The notes below the pieces were generated by a model. The model saw only the letters and a list, made by a program, of their open reading frames with translations. It did no database searches and was not told where the DNA came from. From NCBI GenBank assembly GCA_942491485.1, contig CALOAX010000017.1, positions 124,001 through 188,000 of the forward strand: 64,000 nucleotides of DNA, given 5' to 3'. The translations under genes were made by a program, and so were the position numbers. This document shows, piece by piece, positions 24,639 through 31,660 of the stretch. Position 1 is the first letter of the stretch; the number at the start of each line of letters is the position of its first letter. This stretch comes from Desulfoluna sp942491485. Lineage in GTDB: Bacteria; Desulfobacterota; Desulfobacteria; Desulfobacterales; Desulfolunaceae.

Positions 24639-26351
24639 ATGTTGAAGACCCTCCGCTCATGGGGCAAGATGGCTTGCGGTATTTTTACCCGGCGTAATCG
24701 CGATGATATGATCATTGGCGAGGTGTTGATCACCCGCAACGTGGTCAGCCGCAAAGAGCTGGATACAGCCCTGGATGTTCAGAGAGACAAGTTGTTTCAG
24801 CGGGGCGTGGCCGTCCCTTTGGGCAAGGTGATCGTGGAGCTTGGGTACGCCACGGAAGATGATATCGTCCAGGCGGTCAATGAGCATTACCGCATCCATG
24901 TGACGTCCCTGTCCGATAACATCCGGGGACTGATTCGCCGCATAGGAGACTCCTTGAACGAGGAGGTGCCCGCACCCCGGGTTCCCATCTGGCTTCAGCT
25001 TTCCATCACCATGATCGTGGTGATGCTTCTTACCGTCGGGCTCTTGAGTTATGTAATTCTGGAACGCCAGAAGGAGAAGCTTTACAACCATGCGGTCAAG
25101 CTCGGCATGGTGAGCCTCGGCTACTTTGGCAGCAACGCGAAAATTCCCCTCCTTGAAGACAATATCCTCTCTTTAAATGCCTTGATCAAAAACGCCGAAG
25201 GGGTGGACGGTCATCTGTACGCCCTGATCGTTGACAACAATGAGGTCATCAAGGCCCACACCGACTCCTCGCAAATCGGCAAGACCATGGTGCGCTACCC
25301 GCCCACGGGGGCTGTGGAGTCGCGCGGTGAGGTCACCTACTTTACCCACGACGCCGGAGGCGTGGGGCCTGTTCTCAACATGAGTGTGCCCATCATCTTT
25401 AAAGAAAAACGGCTGGGTGAGGTCCATGTGGGGCTCTCCATCGATTTTATTGACCAGCTCTTCCTTGATGAACGGAGTTTTCTCGTCATCAGTACGATGA
25501 TCATCTGTTTTATCGGGCTGGTGGTGGCGGTGCTGTTCGGTCGGCGATTCTCCAAGCCGATTTCCGGCCTTGTCCTGGCCACCCAGGAGTTTGCCAAGGG
25601 CAATTACAGCCATAGGGTGGACAGCCGCCGAAATGACGAACTGGGCCGCCTGGCTACCGCCTTTAACCGCATGGGCAAGGAGTTGTTCAAGCAGTCCATG
25701 ATGCGGGAGTCCTTCGGCAAGTATGTGGGGTCTGACGTTCTGGAGCTTATCATGCGAAACCCGGAGACCACCTGGCTTAAGGGGCGAAAGAACCAGGCCA
25801 CGGTGCTTTTTGCCGACATTCGGGGGTTTACCGCCTATACCGAGACGCGCCCTCCGGAGGTGCTGGTGGAGGAGCTTAACCAGTATTTTGAAATCGCCAC
25901 CACCATTATCCTCAAGCACGGTGGCTACGTGGACAAATTTATCGGTGATGCGGTGCTGGCGGTTTTTGGGGTGCCCGTCAACTATGAAAACCATATGGAG
26001 CGCTGCATCCGCGCCGCCGTAGAGATGCAGAAAGCCTTTAAACAGGCCGGGGAATCAGGGCGGAACCCACTTCTGGGACGTGTGGGGATCAGCATCAAGA
26101 GCGGGGTTGTGGTGGCAGGCAGTATCGGGTCTCAGGCGAAAATGGAGTACACGGTCATCGGGGACACGGTCAATGTCGCGGCCTACATCAATGCTTTGGC
26201 CGAGGGTGGCGAGATTGTGGTGGGGAGCAGCGTGATGGAACGCCATGGGGACATGCTTGAGGTGGAGTCCCTGGTTCCGCAAAAGATCAAGGGGCGTTCC
26301 GGGCTGGTGGAGGTCTACCGGGTTACAGGGCTTCGTGAATATGGAAAATAA
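24639..26351 (+). CDS. membrane-bound class III adenylate cyclase with type II secretion GspE-N-like domain
   Basis: A 570-residue protein. Order: a small N-terminal domain (about 22-92: IGEVLITRNVVSRKELDTAL...LGKVIVELGYATEDDIVQAV) resembling the MshEN/GspE-N fold, which binds c-di-GMP in some proteins; TM1 (about 118-140); a periplasmic sensor; TM2 (about 285-307); HAMP; and a cyclase domain (about 380-560). Metal-binding Asp residues are in FADIRGFT and FIGDAVLAVFG, and the Lys of VDKFIGD with the Thr of EYTVIGD points to ATP. The transition-state Arg of VNxAAR is Tyr (VNVAAY), so activity may be reduced. The start is set by GGAG eight bases upstream. First gene of a four-gene operon. Confidence 0.88.
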   Translation: MLKTLRSWGKMACGIFTRRNRDDMIIGEVLITRNVVSRKELDTALDVQRDKLFQRGVAVPLGKVIVELGYATEDDIVQAVNEHYRIHVTSLSDNIRGLIRRIGDSLNEEVPAPRVPIWLQLSITMIVVMLLTVGLLSYVILERQKEKLYNHAVKLGMVSLGYFGSNAKIPLLEDNILSLNALIKNAEGVDGHLYALIVDNNEVIKAHTDSSQIGKTMVRYPPTGAVESRGEVTYFTHDAGGVGPVLNMSVPIIFKEKRLGEVHVGLSIDFIDQLFLDERSFLVISTMIICFIGLVVAVLFGRRFSKPISGLVLATQEFAKGNYSHRVDSRRNDELGRLATAFNRMGKELFKQSMMRESFGKYVGSDVLELIMRNPETTWLKGRKNQATVLFADIRGFTAYTETRPPEVLVEELNQYFEIATTIILKHGGYVDKFIGDAVLAVFGVPVNYENHMERCIRAAVEMQKAFKQAGESGRNPLLGRVGISIKSGVVVAGSIGSQAKMEYTVIGDTVNVAAYINALAEGGEIVVGSSVMERHGDMLEVESLVPQKIKGRSGLVEVYRVTGLREYGK

Positions 26352-27321
26352 GGCCATGAAACAGCTTTTGCCATTATTGCTGTGTGTGGCTCTTTTATTC
26401 GGGGCCTCTTGTGTGTCTCGCCCCTGGCACCGGACAGCCGGGGAGTATGTGGTGGTGCAGCCGGGCCCGACGGACACCCTTGAGTCGGTGGCCGAGTCTT
26501 TCGGTGGAGGGGAGGCCGGCTTAAAGGCCATTGAGACCTTGAATCCCTCTGAATTGACCCCGAGAAACACCCCGTTGCTTGTGCCGGCAAAGCCTGCTTA
26601 CGAGCTGGGGATTCGCTCAGACGGGTATCAACTGGTGCCGGTTCTTACGTATCGGTGGGTGGGTGGGGCCGGTGACGGGCCCGGTTTGGTCCGTGTTCAG
26701 GCGGACCTTCTGGAGCTTGAGACATCTGGCTGCAACGTTCTCTCCCCCGACGATTTTCTTTCCTTTATCCGTATGGAGCGATCCATCCCGGAGCGCTCTG
26801 TTCTCCTTGCCTTCGAGGTGCATCACGCTGAAGAGTTCAGGGCCCTGGTCCCTCAACTTTCCCGTCCCGGGCTTACCGGGCTGCTTTTTGTGGACCCAGC
26901 TCTTGTGGGAACAGAAGGGGCGCTTACCTGGGAAGAGGTGACACTTCTTGCAGGTGAAGGGTTCGAACCTTCGCTGATTCCGACAACTGAGGATAAATTG
27001 TCGGCGCCTGCTGCCAAAGAGTCCCTGGTGGGGTATGCCCGAAGGGTGAAGGAGGCGATTACCTCTTCCCATGCACTTCTGGCTCGACACACCAAGGCGC
27101 CCCTTAGGTTTGCCGCTTATCCGGATAACCAGGGAAACAGCGTCATGGCCTCGGTACTTACCTCCCTGGGCATCAAAGGCATTTTCAGGCAGGGGGATGG
27201 GGGGAATCCTTTTTTTTCTGACAACCTCAGTGTGGTGCGCATGGATGTGGGGGCGCGTGGCGCGGAGGTCCCCTTACGCCGATATCTTGATACCTTCAGG
27301 CATGCGGAGCTGGCATGGTGA
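26341..27321 (+). CDS. lipoprotein with LysM-like and polysaccharide deacetylase-like regions
   Basis: A 326-residue lipoprotein (MKQLLPLLLCVALLFGASC). Residues about 30-80 (EYVVVQPGPTDTLESVAE...NPSELTPRNTPLLVP) look like a LysM peptidoglycan-binding motif. The rest follows the polysaccharide deacetylase layout (YQLVPVLTYRW, LETSGCNVLSPDDFLSFI, ERSVLLAFEV), but the metal-binding FDDG motif reads FEVH and the usual HxxxH is not seen, so it is probably non-catalytic. The ATG at 26341 overlaps the cyclase stop; an ATG at 26356 is an equally plausible start and gives a cleaner signal peptide. Its stop overlaps the next gene's ATG. Confidence 0.7.
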   Translation: MENKAMKQLLPLLLCVALLFGASCVSRPWHRTAGEYVVVQPGPTDTLESVAESFGGGEAGLKAIETLNPSELTPRNTPLLVPAKPAYELGIRSDGYQLVPVLTYRWVGGAGDGPGLVRVQADLLELETSGCNVLSPDDFLSFIRMERSIPERSVLLAFEVHHAEEFRALVPQLSRPGLTGLLFVDPALVGTEGALTWEEVTLLAGEGFEPSLIPTTEDKLSAPAAKESLVGYARRVKEAITSSHALLARHTKAPLRFAAYPDNQGNSVMASVLTSLGIKGIFRQGDGGNPFFSDNLSVVRMDVGARGAEVPLRRYLDTFRHAELAW

Positions 27322-28493
27322 GGCATAAGCGATATGTTGTGGTGTTCGGCTTTCTGCTTCTGCTGGGGGCTTGCCAGGGGCTTAAGCGTCCCTCGGATCC
27401 GGTGCCCTTTCCCGATGCTCTGCAGACAAGGGCTCTGGCCCTTGAGGCGAGGGGGGATACCACTGCAGCCATAAGGTATTGGGAGGCCGCCTCGGCGGTG
27501 TCTTCCGAGAAAGTAACGGCCCTTCATGCCCTTCGACGTGAACGTATTGACGCAGAGCTGCTGGCCTCAGAAAAGGCCCTTGCCGAAGGGGACGGGGGGC
27601 AGGCCATTACACACCTCCTGAAGGTGTTGCGCATGGAACCTTCCAACTCCGAAGCCAAGGAGCGGCTTCGGGGCACGCTTTCCCGTGGCCTGGTCATGCC
27701 CTACACGGTTTATGGCGGAGAGTCCGCTGTCACCATTGCGGGGCGGGCTTACAAGAATGTTCGGTTGGCCCCGCTGATCGAGGTGCTTTATGGCCGTGAC
27801 GCCAAAAAGGGGCAGGTTTACTGGCTGCCCAGTGTGGAAGCATCCCTGGTTGCGGCCCAGTTCAGCTATAGCAGGTCTATTTCCAGGGCACGTAAGTATT
27901 ACAAGGCAGAAGCCTGGGAAGAACTCCTGGCCGCCTCCGAAGAGATTCTCAGTTATGCCCCCGGTGACAATGAAGCCCTGTTTTTAAAGAACACGGCTGC
28001 CCACAACCTGGCCGAAGCGCTGTTTCATCAGGGCGCTTACCGGAAGGCACTGGCCATGTATCGTCGGGTGGATGCCTATTTTAAAAATGAAAAGCCTCGA
28101 ATAGAGGAGATCCTCTCTATTCAGCAGCATCTTCGGGATGAGGCCCGGGCAGGAAAAAACGCCACCCTGCTGGAGGAGGCTGCCCTCCTTGCGAAAAAGG
28201 GGGCCCTTGTGGCATCCCGAAATGTCCTGAATACGGTGGACAAGGGGTTTCCCGGACGCATCGAGCTGGAACGACAGCTTACCAGAAGAATGAACAGGCT
28301 GGCTGAAGTGCACTATCGGGCAGGGGTTCAACTTTTCCTTGAGGAGAACCTTGTCGGGGCCATTGCTGAGTGGGAGAGAAGCCTTGAGTTGAATCCCGGG
28401 CATGTCAAAGCCCGGGAGGGGGGGGAGAATGCCAGGCGACTCCTTGAAAAGGTGAAAGGCATTGAGTTGAAGAAAAGGGAGAAACAACCATGA
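27315..28493 (+). CDS. TPR-repeat lipoprotein
   Basis: A 392-residue lipoprotein (MVRHKRYVVVFGFLLLLGAC; lipobox LLGAC). Several tetratricopeptide-like helical pairs are visible: about 35-70 (ALALEARGDTTAAIRYWEAA), 80-110, 200-260 (EALFHQGAYRKALAMYRRVD) and a classic final repeat at 335-370 (GVQLFLEENLVGAIAEWERS, then LELNPGHVKARE). The middle resembles a LysM-like stretch (MPYTVYGGESAVTIAGRAYK). A scaffold in the periplasm or at the outer membrane is inferred. It overlaps both neighbours by a few bases, so it is translationally coupled in the cyclase operon. Confidence 0.8.
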   Translation: MVRHKRYVVVFGFLLLLGACQGLKRPSDPVPFPDALQTRALALEARGDTTAAIRYWEAASAVSSEKVTALHALRRERIDAELLASEKALAEGDGGQAITHLLKVLRMEPSNSEAKERLRGTLSRGLVMPYTVYGGESAVTIAGRAYKNVRLAPLIEVLYGRDAKKGQVYWLPSVEASLVAAQFSYSRSISRARKYYKAEAWEELLAASEEILSYAPGDNEALFLKNTAAHNLAEALFHQGAYRKALAMYRRVDAYFKNEKPRIEEILSIQQHLRDEARAGKNATLLEEAALLAKKGALVASRNVLNTVDKGFPGRIELERQLTRRMNRLAEVHYRAGVQLFLEENLVGAIAEWERSLELNPGHVKAREGGENARRLLEKVKGIELKKREKQP

Positions 28494-29410
28494 CATCGGA
28501 TCTGGTCACCTTGGAATCCCATGAGGCAGTGCGCAAAGAGGTGCGTGCTCTCTTTCGCCTGGTTTGGCCCGGTGGGGATGAATCCCAGCTGGATGAGGCC
28601 TGGGGAGATGTGGTGCGTCTCTACAACGGAGAGTGGCCGGGTTACCACCCCTGTGATACCCCCTACCATAACCTGAGCCACGTGATGACGGTTACCCTGG
28701 CCATGGCTCGCCTTCTCCACGGGGCGATGCTGGACGGACACCGTGTATCGGAGAACGAGGGACTCCTTTGTCTGATGGCGGCTCTTTTTCATGACGCAGG
28801 ACTGATTCGAAAAAAAGATGACCTTGAACGTCGGGGGGCTGAACTTACGGTAGAGCATGTGGCGCGTGGCATGGCGATGATAGAAAGCTATCTCGGGCAG
28901 CGGGGTTGGGATGAGCATGCCTGCAGCTTTGTGCGTTCTTTGATTGCCTGTACCGAGCTTGCGGTAGACTCCTTTCTTATCGATTTTGAAACCGAAGAGC
29001 AGAGATACCTTGGGGCCCTTTTAAAGGCAGCGGATTTGGCGGGCCAGATGGCGGATATGCGCTACGGAGAAAAGATTCTGCTCCTTGCTGAAGAGCTTCA
29101 CGATTCTGAAAAAGAGATGTTTATAGGGGAAAAGGCGCTTTTGGATAACTCGCCTGCTTTTTGTCGGCAGACCCTTGAAGGGATGGTGGATGGTGCCGGC
29201 AAGAGTGTTCTGGACCATTTTCGGTCACACTTTCGGGTGTACCGGGGGATAGATCGGAACGTCTACACCGACCAGATTCGCTGGCAGATTTGCTTTCTGG
29301 AAGAGGTGATAACCAAAGGAGGAGACGGGTACCGGGAGGCCCTTCGAAACGGCCCTGTGAAAATGGGTTGTCCCCCCCATGATTTCGATGCTATATATCC
29401 AAAACAGTAA
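28490..29410 (+). CDS. HD-domain phosphohydrolase
   Basis: A 306-residue cytoplasmic protein with an HD-type metal site: TPYHNLSHV (about 58-66), the HD dyad in ALFHDAGL (about 100) and a later Asp in KAADLAGQ (about 183). The YHNxxH stretch resembles class I cyclic-nucleotide phosphodiesterases, but the second His of their HDxxH motif is missing; the same HNxxH form also occurs in generic metal-dependent HD hydrolases. As last gene of the adenylate cyclase operon (its ATG overlaps the previous stop), cAMP or another nucleotide is a fair guess for the substrate, and only a guess. Confidence 0.78.
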   Translation: MTSDLVTLESHEAVRKEVRALFRLVWPGGDESQLDEAWGDVVRLYNGEWPGYHPCDTPYHNLSHVMTVTLAMARLLHGAMLDGHRVSENEGLLCLMAALFHDAGLIRKKDDLERRGAELTVEHVARGMAMIESYLGQRGWDEHACSFVRSLIACTELAVDSFLIDFETEEQRYLGALLKAADLAGQMADMRYGEKILLLAEELHDSEKEMFIGEKALLDNSPAFCRQTLEGMVDGAGKSVLDHFRSHFRVYRGIDRNVYTDQIRWQICFLEEVITKGGDGYREALRNGPVKMGCPPHDFDAIYPKQ

Positions 29411-29533
29411 CCAGATTGTCTGAAAATAATCGTACGAATGATACCGTATCAGGCCCAGCGGCACTGCTGAGGACAGATCGTCCGATCCAAATCATACACA
29501 TAAACTGATCGGTGCAAAGGAGACAGGGACCCT

Positions 29534-29989
29534 ATGGAAGTACTTGCTTGGGATGATTCCTTCAAGATACAGATTCCACTGATTGACGAACGCAATCAGC
29601 GCTTTATGGAAATTGCGATGAAGCTCGAAGAGCTCAATGCCGTCAAACGAAAAAAAGAAGAGGATTTCGACAACATTGGCGAAGCCCTTGCCGATATCAT
29701 GGAATTCGCCAGGATGCACTTCAATGAAGAGGAAAAAATTCTGGTGGGCAAGCAGTACCCCGAACTGAACCAGCACAAACGGGAACACAAGAAGTTCATC
29801 AAAAAAATAATGGCATTCCGTCGTCTTTTTTCCGAAGACCCCGGAAAAGTAGCCGATGAAGCCTTGAAGTACGTTAAGCTGTGGCTTCCCTGGCACATCA
29901 AAGAGCTGGATGCCCGTTATGCCCCCTTTATTCGCGTGCAGAACTACCTGGCTGAGTGCCAGGCAATGGGGCGCCGCGGACGCAGCTGA
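29534..29989 (+). CDS. bacteriohemerythrin-like protein lacking the first His ligand
   Basis: A 151-residue four-helix hemerythrin domain. Di-iron ligands are visible in HFNEEEKIL (His and Glu), the HKREH pair, and WLPWHIKELD (His and Asp). The first helix, normally IDEQHxxL with an iron-binding His, reads IDERNQRFM, so that ligand is Asn. The protein may bind iron incompletely or only one metal. Family members carry or sense O2 in anaerobes and microaerophiles. AAAGGAG lies about 12 bases upstream. Monocistronic, ended by the terminator at 30018. Confidence 0.82.
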   Translation: MEVLAWDDSFKIQIPLIDERNQRFMEIAMKLEELNAVKRKKEEDFDNIGEALADIMEFARMHFNEEEKILVGKQYPELNQHKREHKKFIKKIMAFRRLFSEDPGKVADEALKYVKLWLPWHIKELDARYAPFIRVQNYLAECQAMGRRGRS

Positions 29990-30017
29990 TCCGTTCCGAG
30001 ACCAAGAGAAGAAAATA

Positions 30018-30056
30018 AATGGGGACCTGGCTTTAAGCCTGGTCCCCATTTTTTGT
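30018..30056. terminator. bidirectional rho-independent terminator
   Basis: AATGGGGACC pairs with GGTCCCCATT around an inner GCTTTAAGC stem, followed by TTTTTT on the plus strand; the minus strand reads into ATTTATTTTC. It separates the convergent hemerythrin gene and the acidic hypothetical gene. Confidence 0.9.
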
Positions 30057-30080
30057 GTAATTGAGGCAGGACTGTCCGGA

Positions 30081-30557
30081 TCAGTCGTCTTCGGACTTCT
30101 CAGGGGCTTTGCCAACCACAAGTTCATTCAGGATTTCGGTGATGACCGGTGTGTTCTGTTCAATGGCGTAGAGACGCTCCCGGTCGAAGATGGTTTCGAT
30201 GGTCGGCAAATCAAAGGTGAACTCGCTCTCTTTTCGAATGGCTTCAAAGAGGATGGAAAGGGCGTAGCAGGAGAGGTGTTCAAAAAAGAGGCCTTCGTCA
30301 ACCTGCTCGTCGCCTTCATCCGGAACATAGCTCTTCTGGGACTGAGTCAACTCGGTCACGGCAGTAAGAAGCATCATGGAGTCTTCATCTCCGAAGGGCT
30401 CTTCCTCTTCTCCACACTCCTCTTCCCGTACGGCGATGGCGAGAAAGGCTTTGGCCGCAATAAAGAGGCGTTCAAGCCACTCCTCTTCGAGGTTGTGGGG
30501 CAATACAGCCTCCGCTCCGCGTGTAATGACTTCGTCCATAAATCGGTTGATGCTCAT
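30081..30557 (-). CDS. hypothetical acidic protein
   Basis: I do not recognise the family. 158 residues, predominantly helical in appearance, no signal peptide, membrane segment or cysteine motif (one Cys at REEECGEEEE and one at LSCYAL). An acidic insert (EEECGEEEEPFGDEDS, about 47-62) and an acidic C-terminus (EKSEDD) stand out. Coding character matches the neighbours and the ATG has AGGAG seven bases upstream, so it is very likely a real gene. Divergently transcribed from merR-like 30815, sharing a 257-bp promoter region. Confidence 0.7.
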   Translation of the reverse strand: MSINRFMDEVITRGAEAVLPHNLEEEWLERLFIAAKAFLAIAVREEECGEEEEPFGDEDSMMLLTAVTELTQSQKSYVPDEGDEQVDEGLFFEHLSCYALSILFEAIRKESEFTFDLPTIETIFDRERLYAIEQNTPVITEILNELVVGKAPEKSEDD

Positions 30558-30759
30558 GTATATCTCCTGTGGCAGGGTAGGGCCTGCGGGTTGAATCGGA
30601 AGCGAAGAGAGCTTCTGATGTATCTGATGCCGGCATTATGACACAATCCCCATAAATGTGAAACCAGAGCGGCGAGCAGGGCTGGTTTGCCTGTGGGGCG
30701 GGCAATTGCGAATAAAGGGATCACTCGATATGGATCAGTGTTTGTTCCGGCAAACGCTC

Positions 30760-30802
30760 TTGACATAGCCGGGTTGGGTCGCTAAGTTAAAGTTAACTTT
30801 AA
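30760..30802 (+). promoter_or_regulatory. promoter and operator of the MerR-family gene
   Basis: TTGACA at 30760-30765 is followed by TAAGTT at 30783-30788 with a 17-base spacer. It overlaps a perfect 16-bp palindrome TTAAAGTTAACTTTAA (30787-30802) that ends 12 bases before the start codon. The palindrome is the likely binding site for the MerR-type regulator itself (autoregulation). Confidence 0.6.
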
Positions 30803-30814
30803 ATAGAGGTAAAA

Positions 30815-31207
30815 ATGGGATCAGAACAAAAGACATTGACTATATCCGAGCTGGCATCCAGCCTTGAACTCAGCCCTTCAACCATACGTTACTACGAAGA
30901 AAAGGGCCTTATTTCTCCCACCCGTACACCGGGTAACCAAAGGGTTTATACCTCCAAAGACAGAGCGCGATTGAAATTGATTCTTCGCGGAAAACGTTTT
31001 GGCTGTTCCCTGGAGGAGATAGCCGAGATCATTGGCCTTGCGTCGACTGAAGTGAGCGAGGTGGGGCAGATCGAGAAAAGCCTGGCCTATGCCGAGCGAA
31101 AGATCGAGGAAGTGAAGGAACGCAAGCTGGAGCTGGACCTGATGGAGAAAGATATTCGGTCCATGAAGGAGGCCCTGGAGCAGCGTTTGCAGGAGTTGAA
31201 GACATGA
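30815..31207 (+). CDS. MerR family transcriptional regulator
   Basis: A 130-residue regulator: N-terminal winged helix-turn-helix (TISELASSLELSPSTIRYYEEKGLISPTR is spread over residues 9-37) with the NQRVYTSKDRARLKLI wing region, then the EEIAEIIGL helix and a long coiled-coil dimerisation helix (about 85-128). No C-terminal effector domain and no conserved Cys, so it is not a metal-sensing MerR. Similar regulators sit before acyl-CoA dehydrogenase and fatty-acid or branched-chain catabolism genes (LiuR type), and an acyl-CoA dehydrogenase gene lies 450 bp downstream; the link is inferred. GAGG lies six bases before the ATG. Confidence 0.88.
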   Translation: MGSEQKTLTISELASSLELSPSTIRYYEEKGLISPTRTPGNQRVYTSKDRARLKLILRGKRFGCSLEEIAEIIGLASTEVSEVGQIEKSLAYAERKIEEVKERKLELDLMEKDIRSMKEALEQRLQELKT

Positions 31208-31249
31208 CAGGCATTTGGAATGAAGGGCGATAGAATTAAAAAACAAATG

Positions 31250-31507
31250 TATCTATTCAGCTATGCCTCCGGCGGGTCGCTTTTTGAAAAAAACTCCGCA
31301 AAAACTTTCCGATTGCATCCCCTTTTTGTCGCTCAGCCCCGTTGGGACTGAGCGGCAAAAGGGGATGCTTACTCGTTAAATAGAATGCAGTCGGAAAACC
31401 AACGTCTTCGAATGAATGAAAACCGATCTTAAAGCCTGTTTGTCAAACTTTTCAAAAGTTTGGCCCCCGGCAGGGCCGCCGGAGGCGACTTTGAGCTGAA
31501 TAGTTAC
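31250..31507 (+). repeat. full-length composite repeat with inverted termini
   Basis: Begins TATCTATTCAGCTATGCCTCCGGCGG and ends with CCGCCGGAGGC ... GAGCTGAATAGTTAC, so both ends are imperfect inverted copies of GTAACTATTCAGCT plus GCCTCCGGCGG. The interior includes a very strong hairpin at 31315-31368 (GCATCCCCTTTT...GCTCAG with CTGAGC...AAAAGGGGATGC) and CAAACTTTTCAAAAGTTTGG. Confidence 0.75.
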
Positions 31508-31529
31508 AAACAAATCTTCAATCAGACAT

Positions 31530-31616
31530 AAAGGCCGCTGTGCTTTGACCCGAGGAACGAGGGGCAAAGCGCAGCGGTTTCCAGCTTTCAAGGTGGCCCA
31601 CCTTGCCGCCGGAGGC
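31530..31616 (-). repeat. inverted palindromic repeat
   Basis: CCCGAGGAACGAGGGGCAAAGCGC, then GCTTTCAAGGTGGCCCACCTTGCCGCCGGAGGC. Ends about 40 bases before the acyl-CoA dehydrogenase ribosome binding site, so the MerR-to-dehydrogenase gap is almost wholly repeats. Confidence 0.75.
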
Positions 31617-31660
31617 TGTTCCTGAAACCGCTCATAAAGAGAACTTACGAAGGGGGAATG

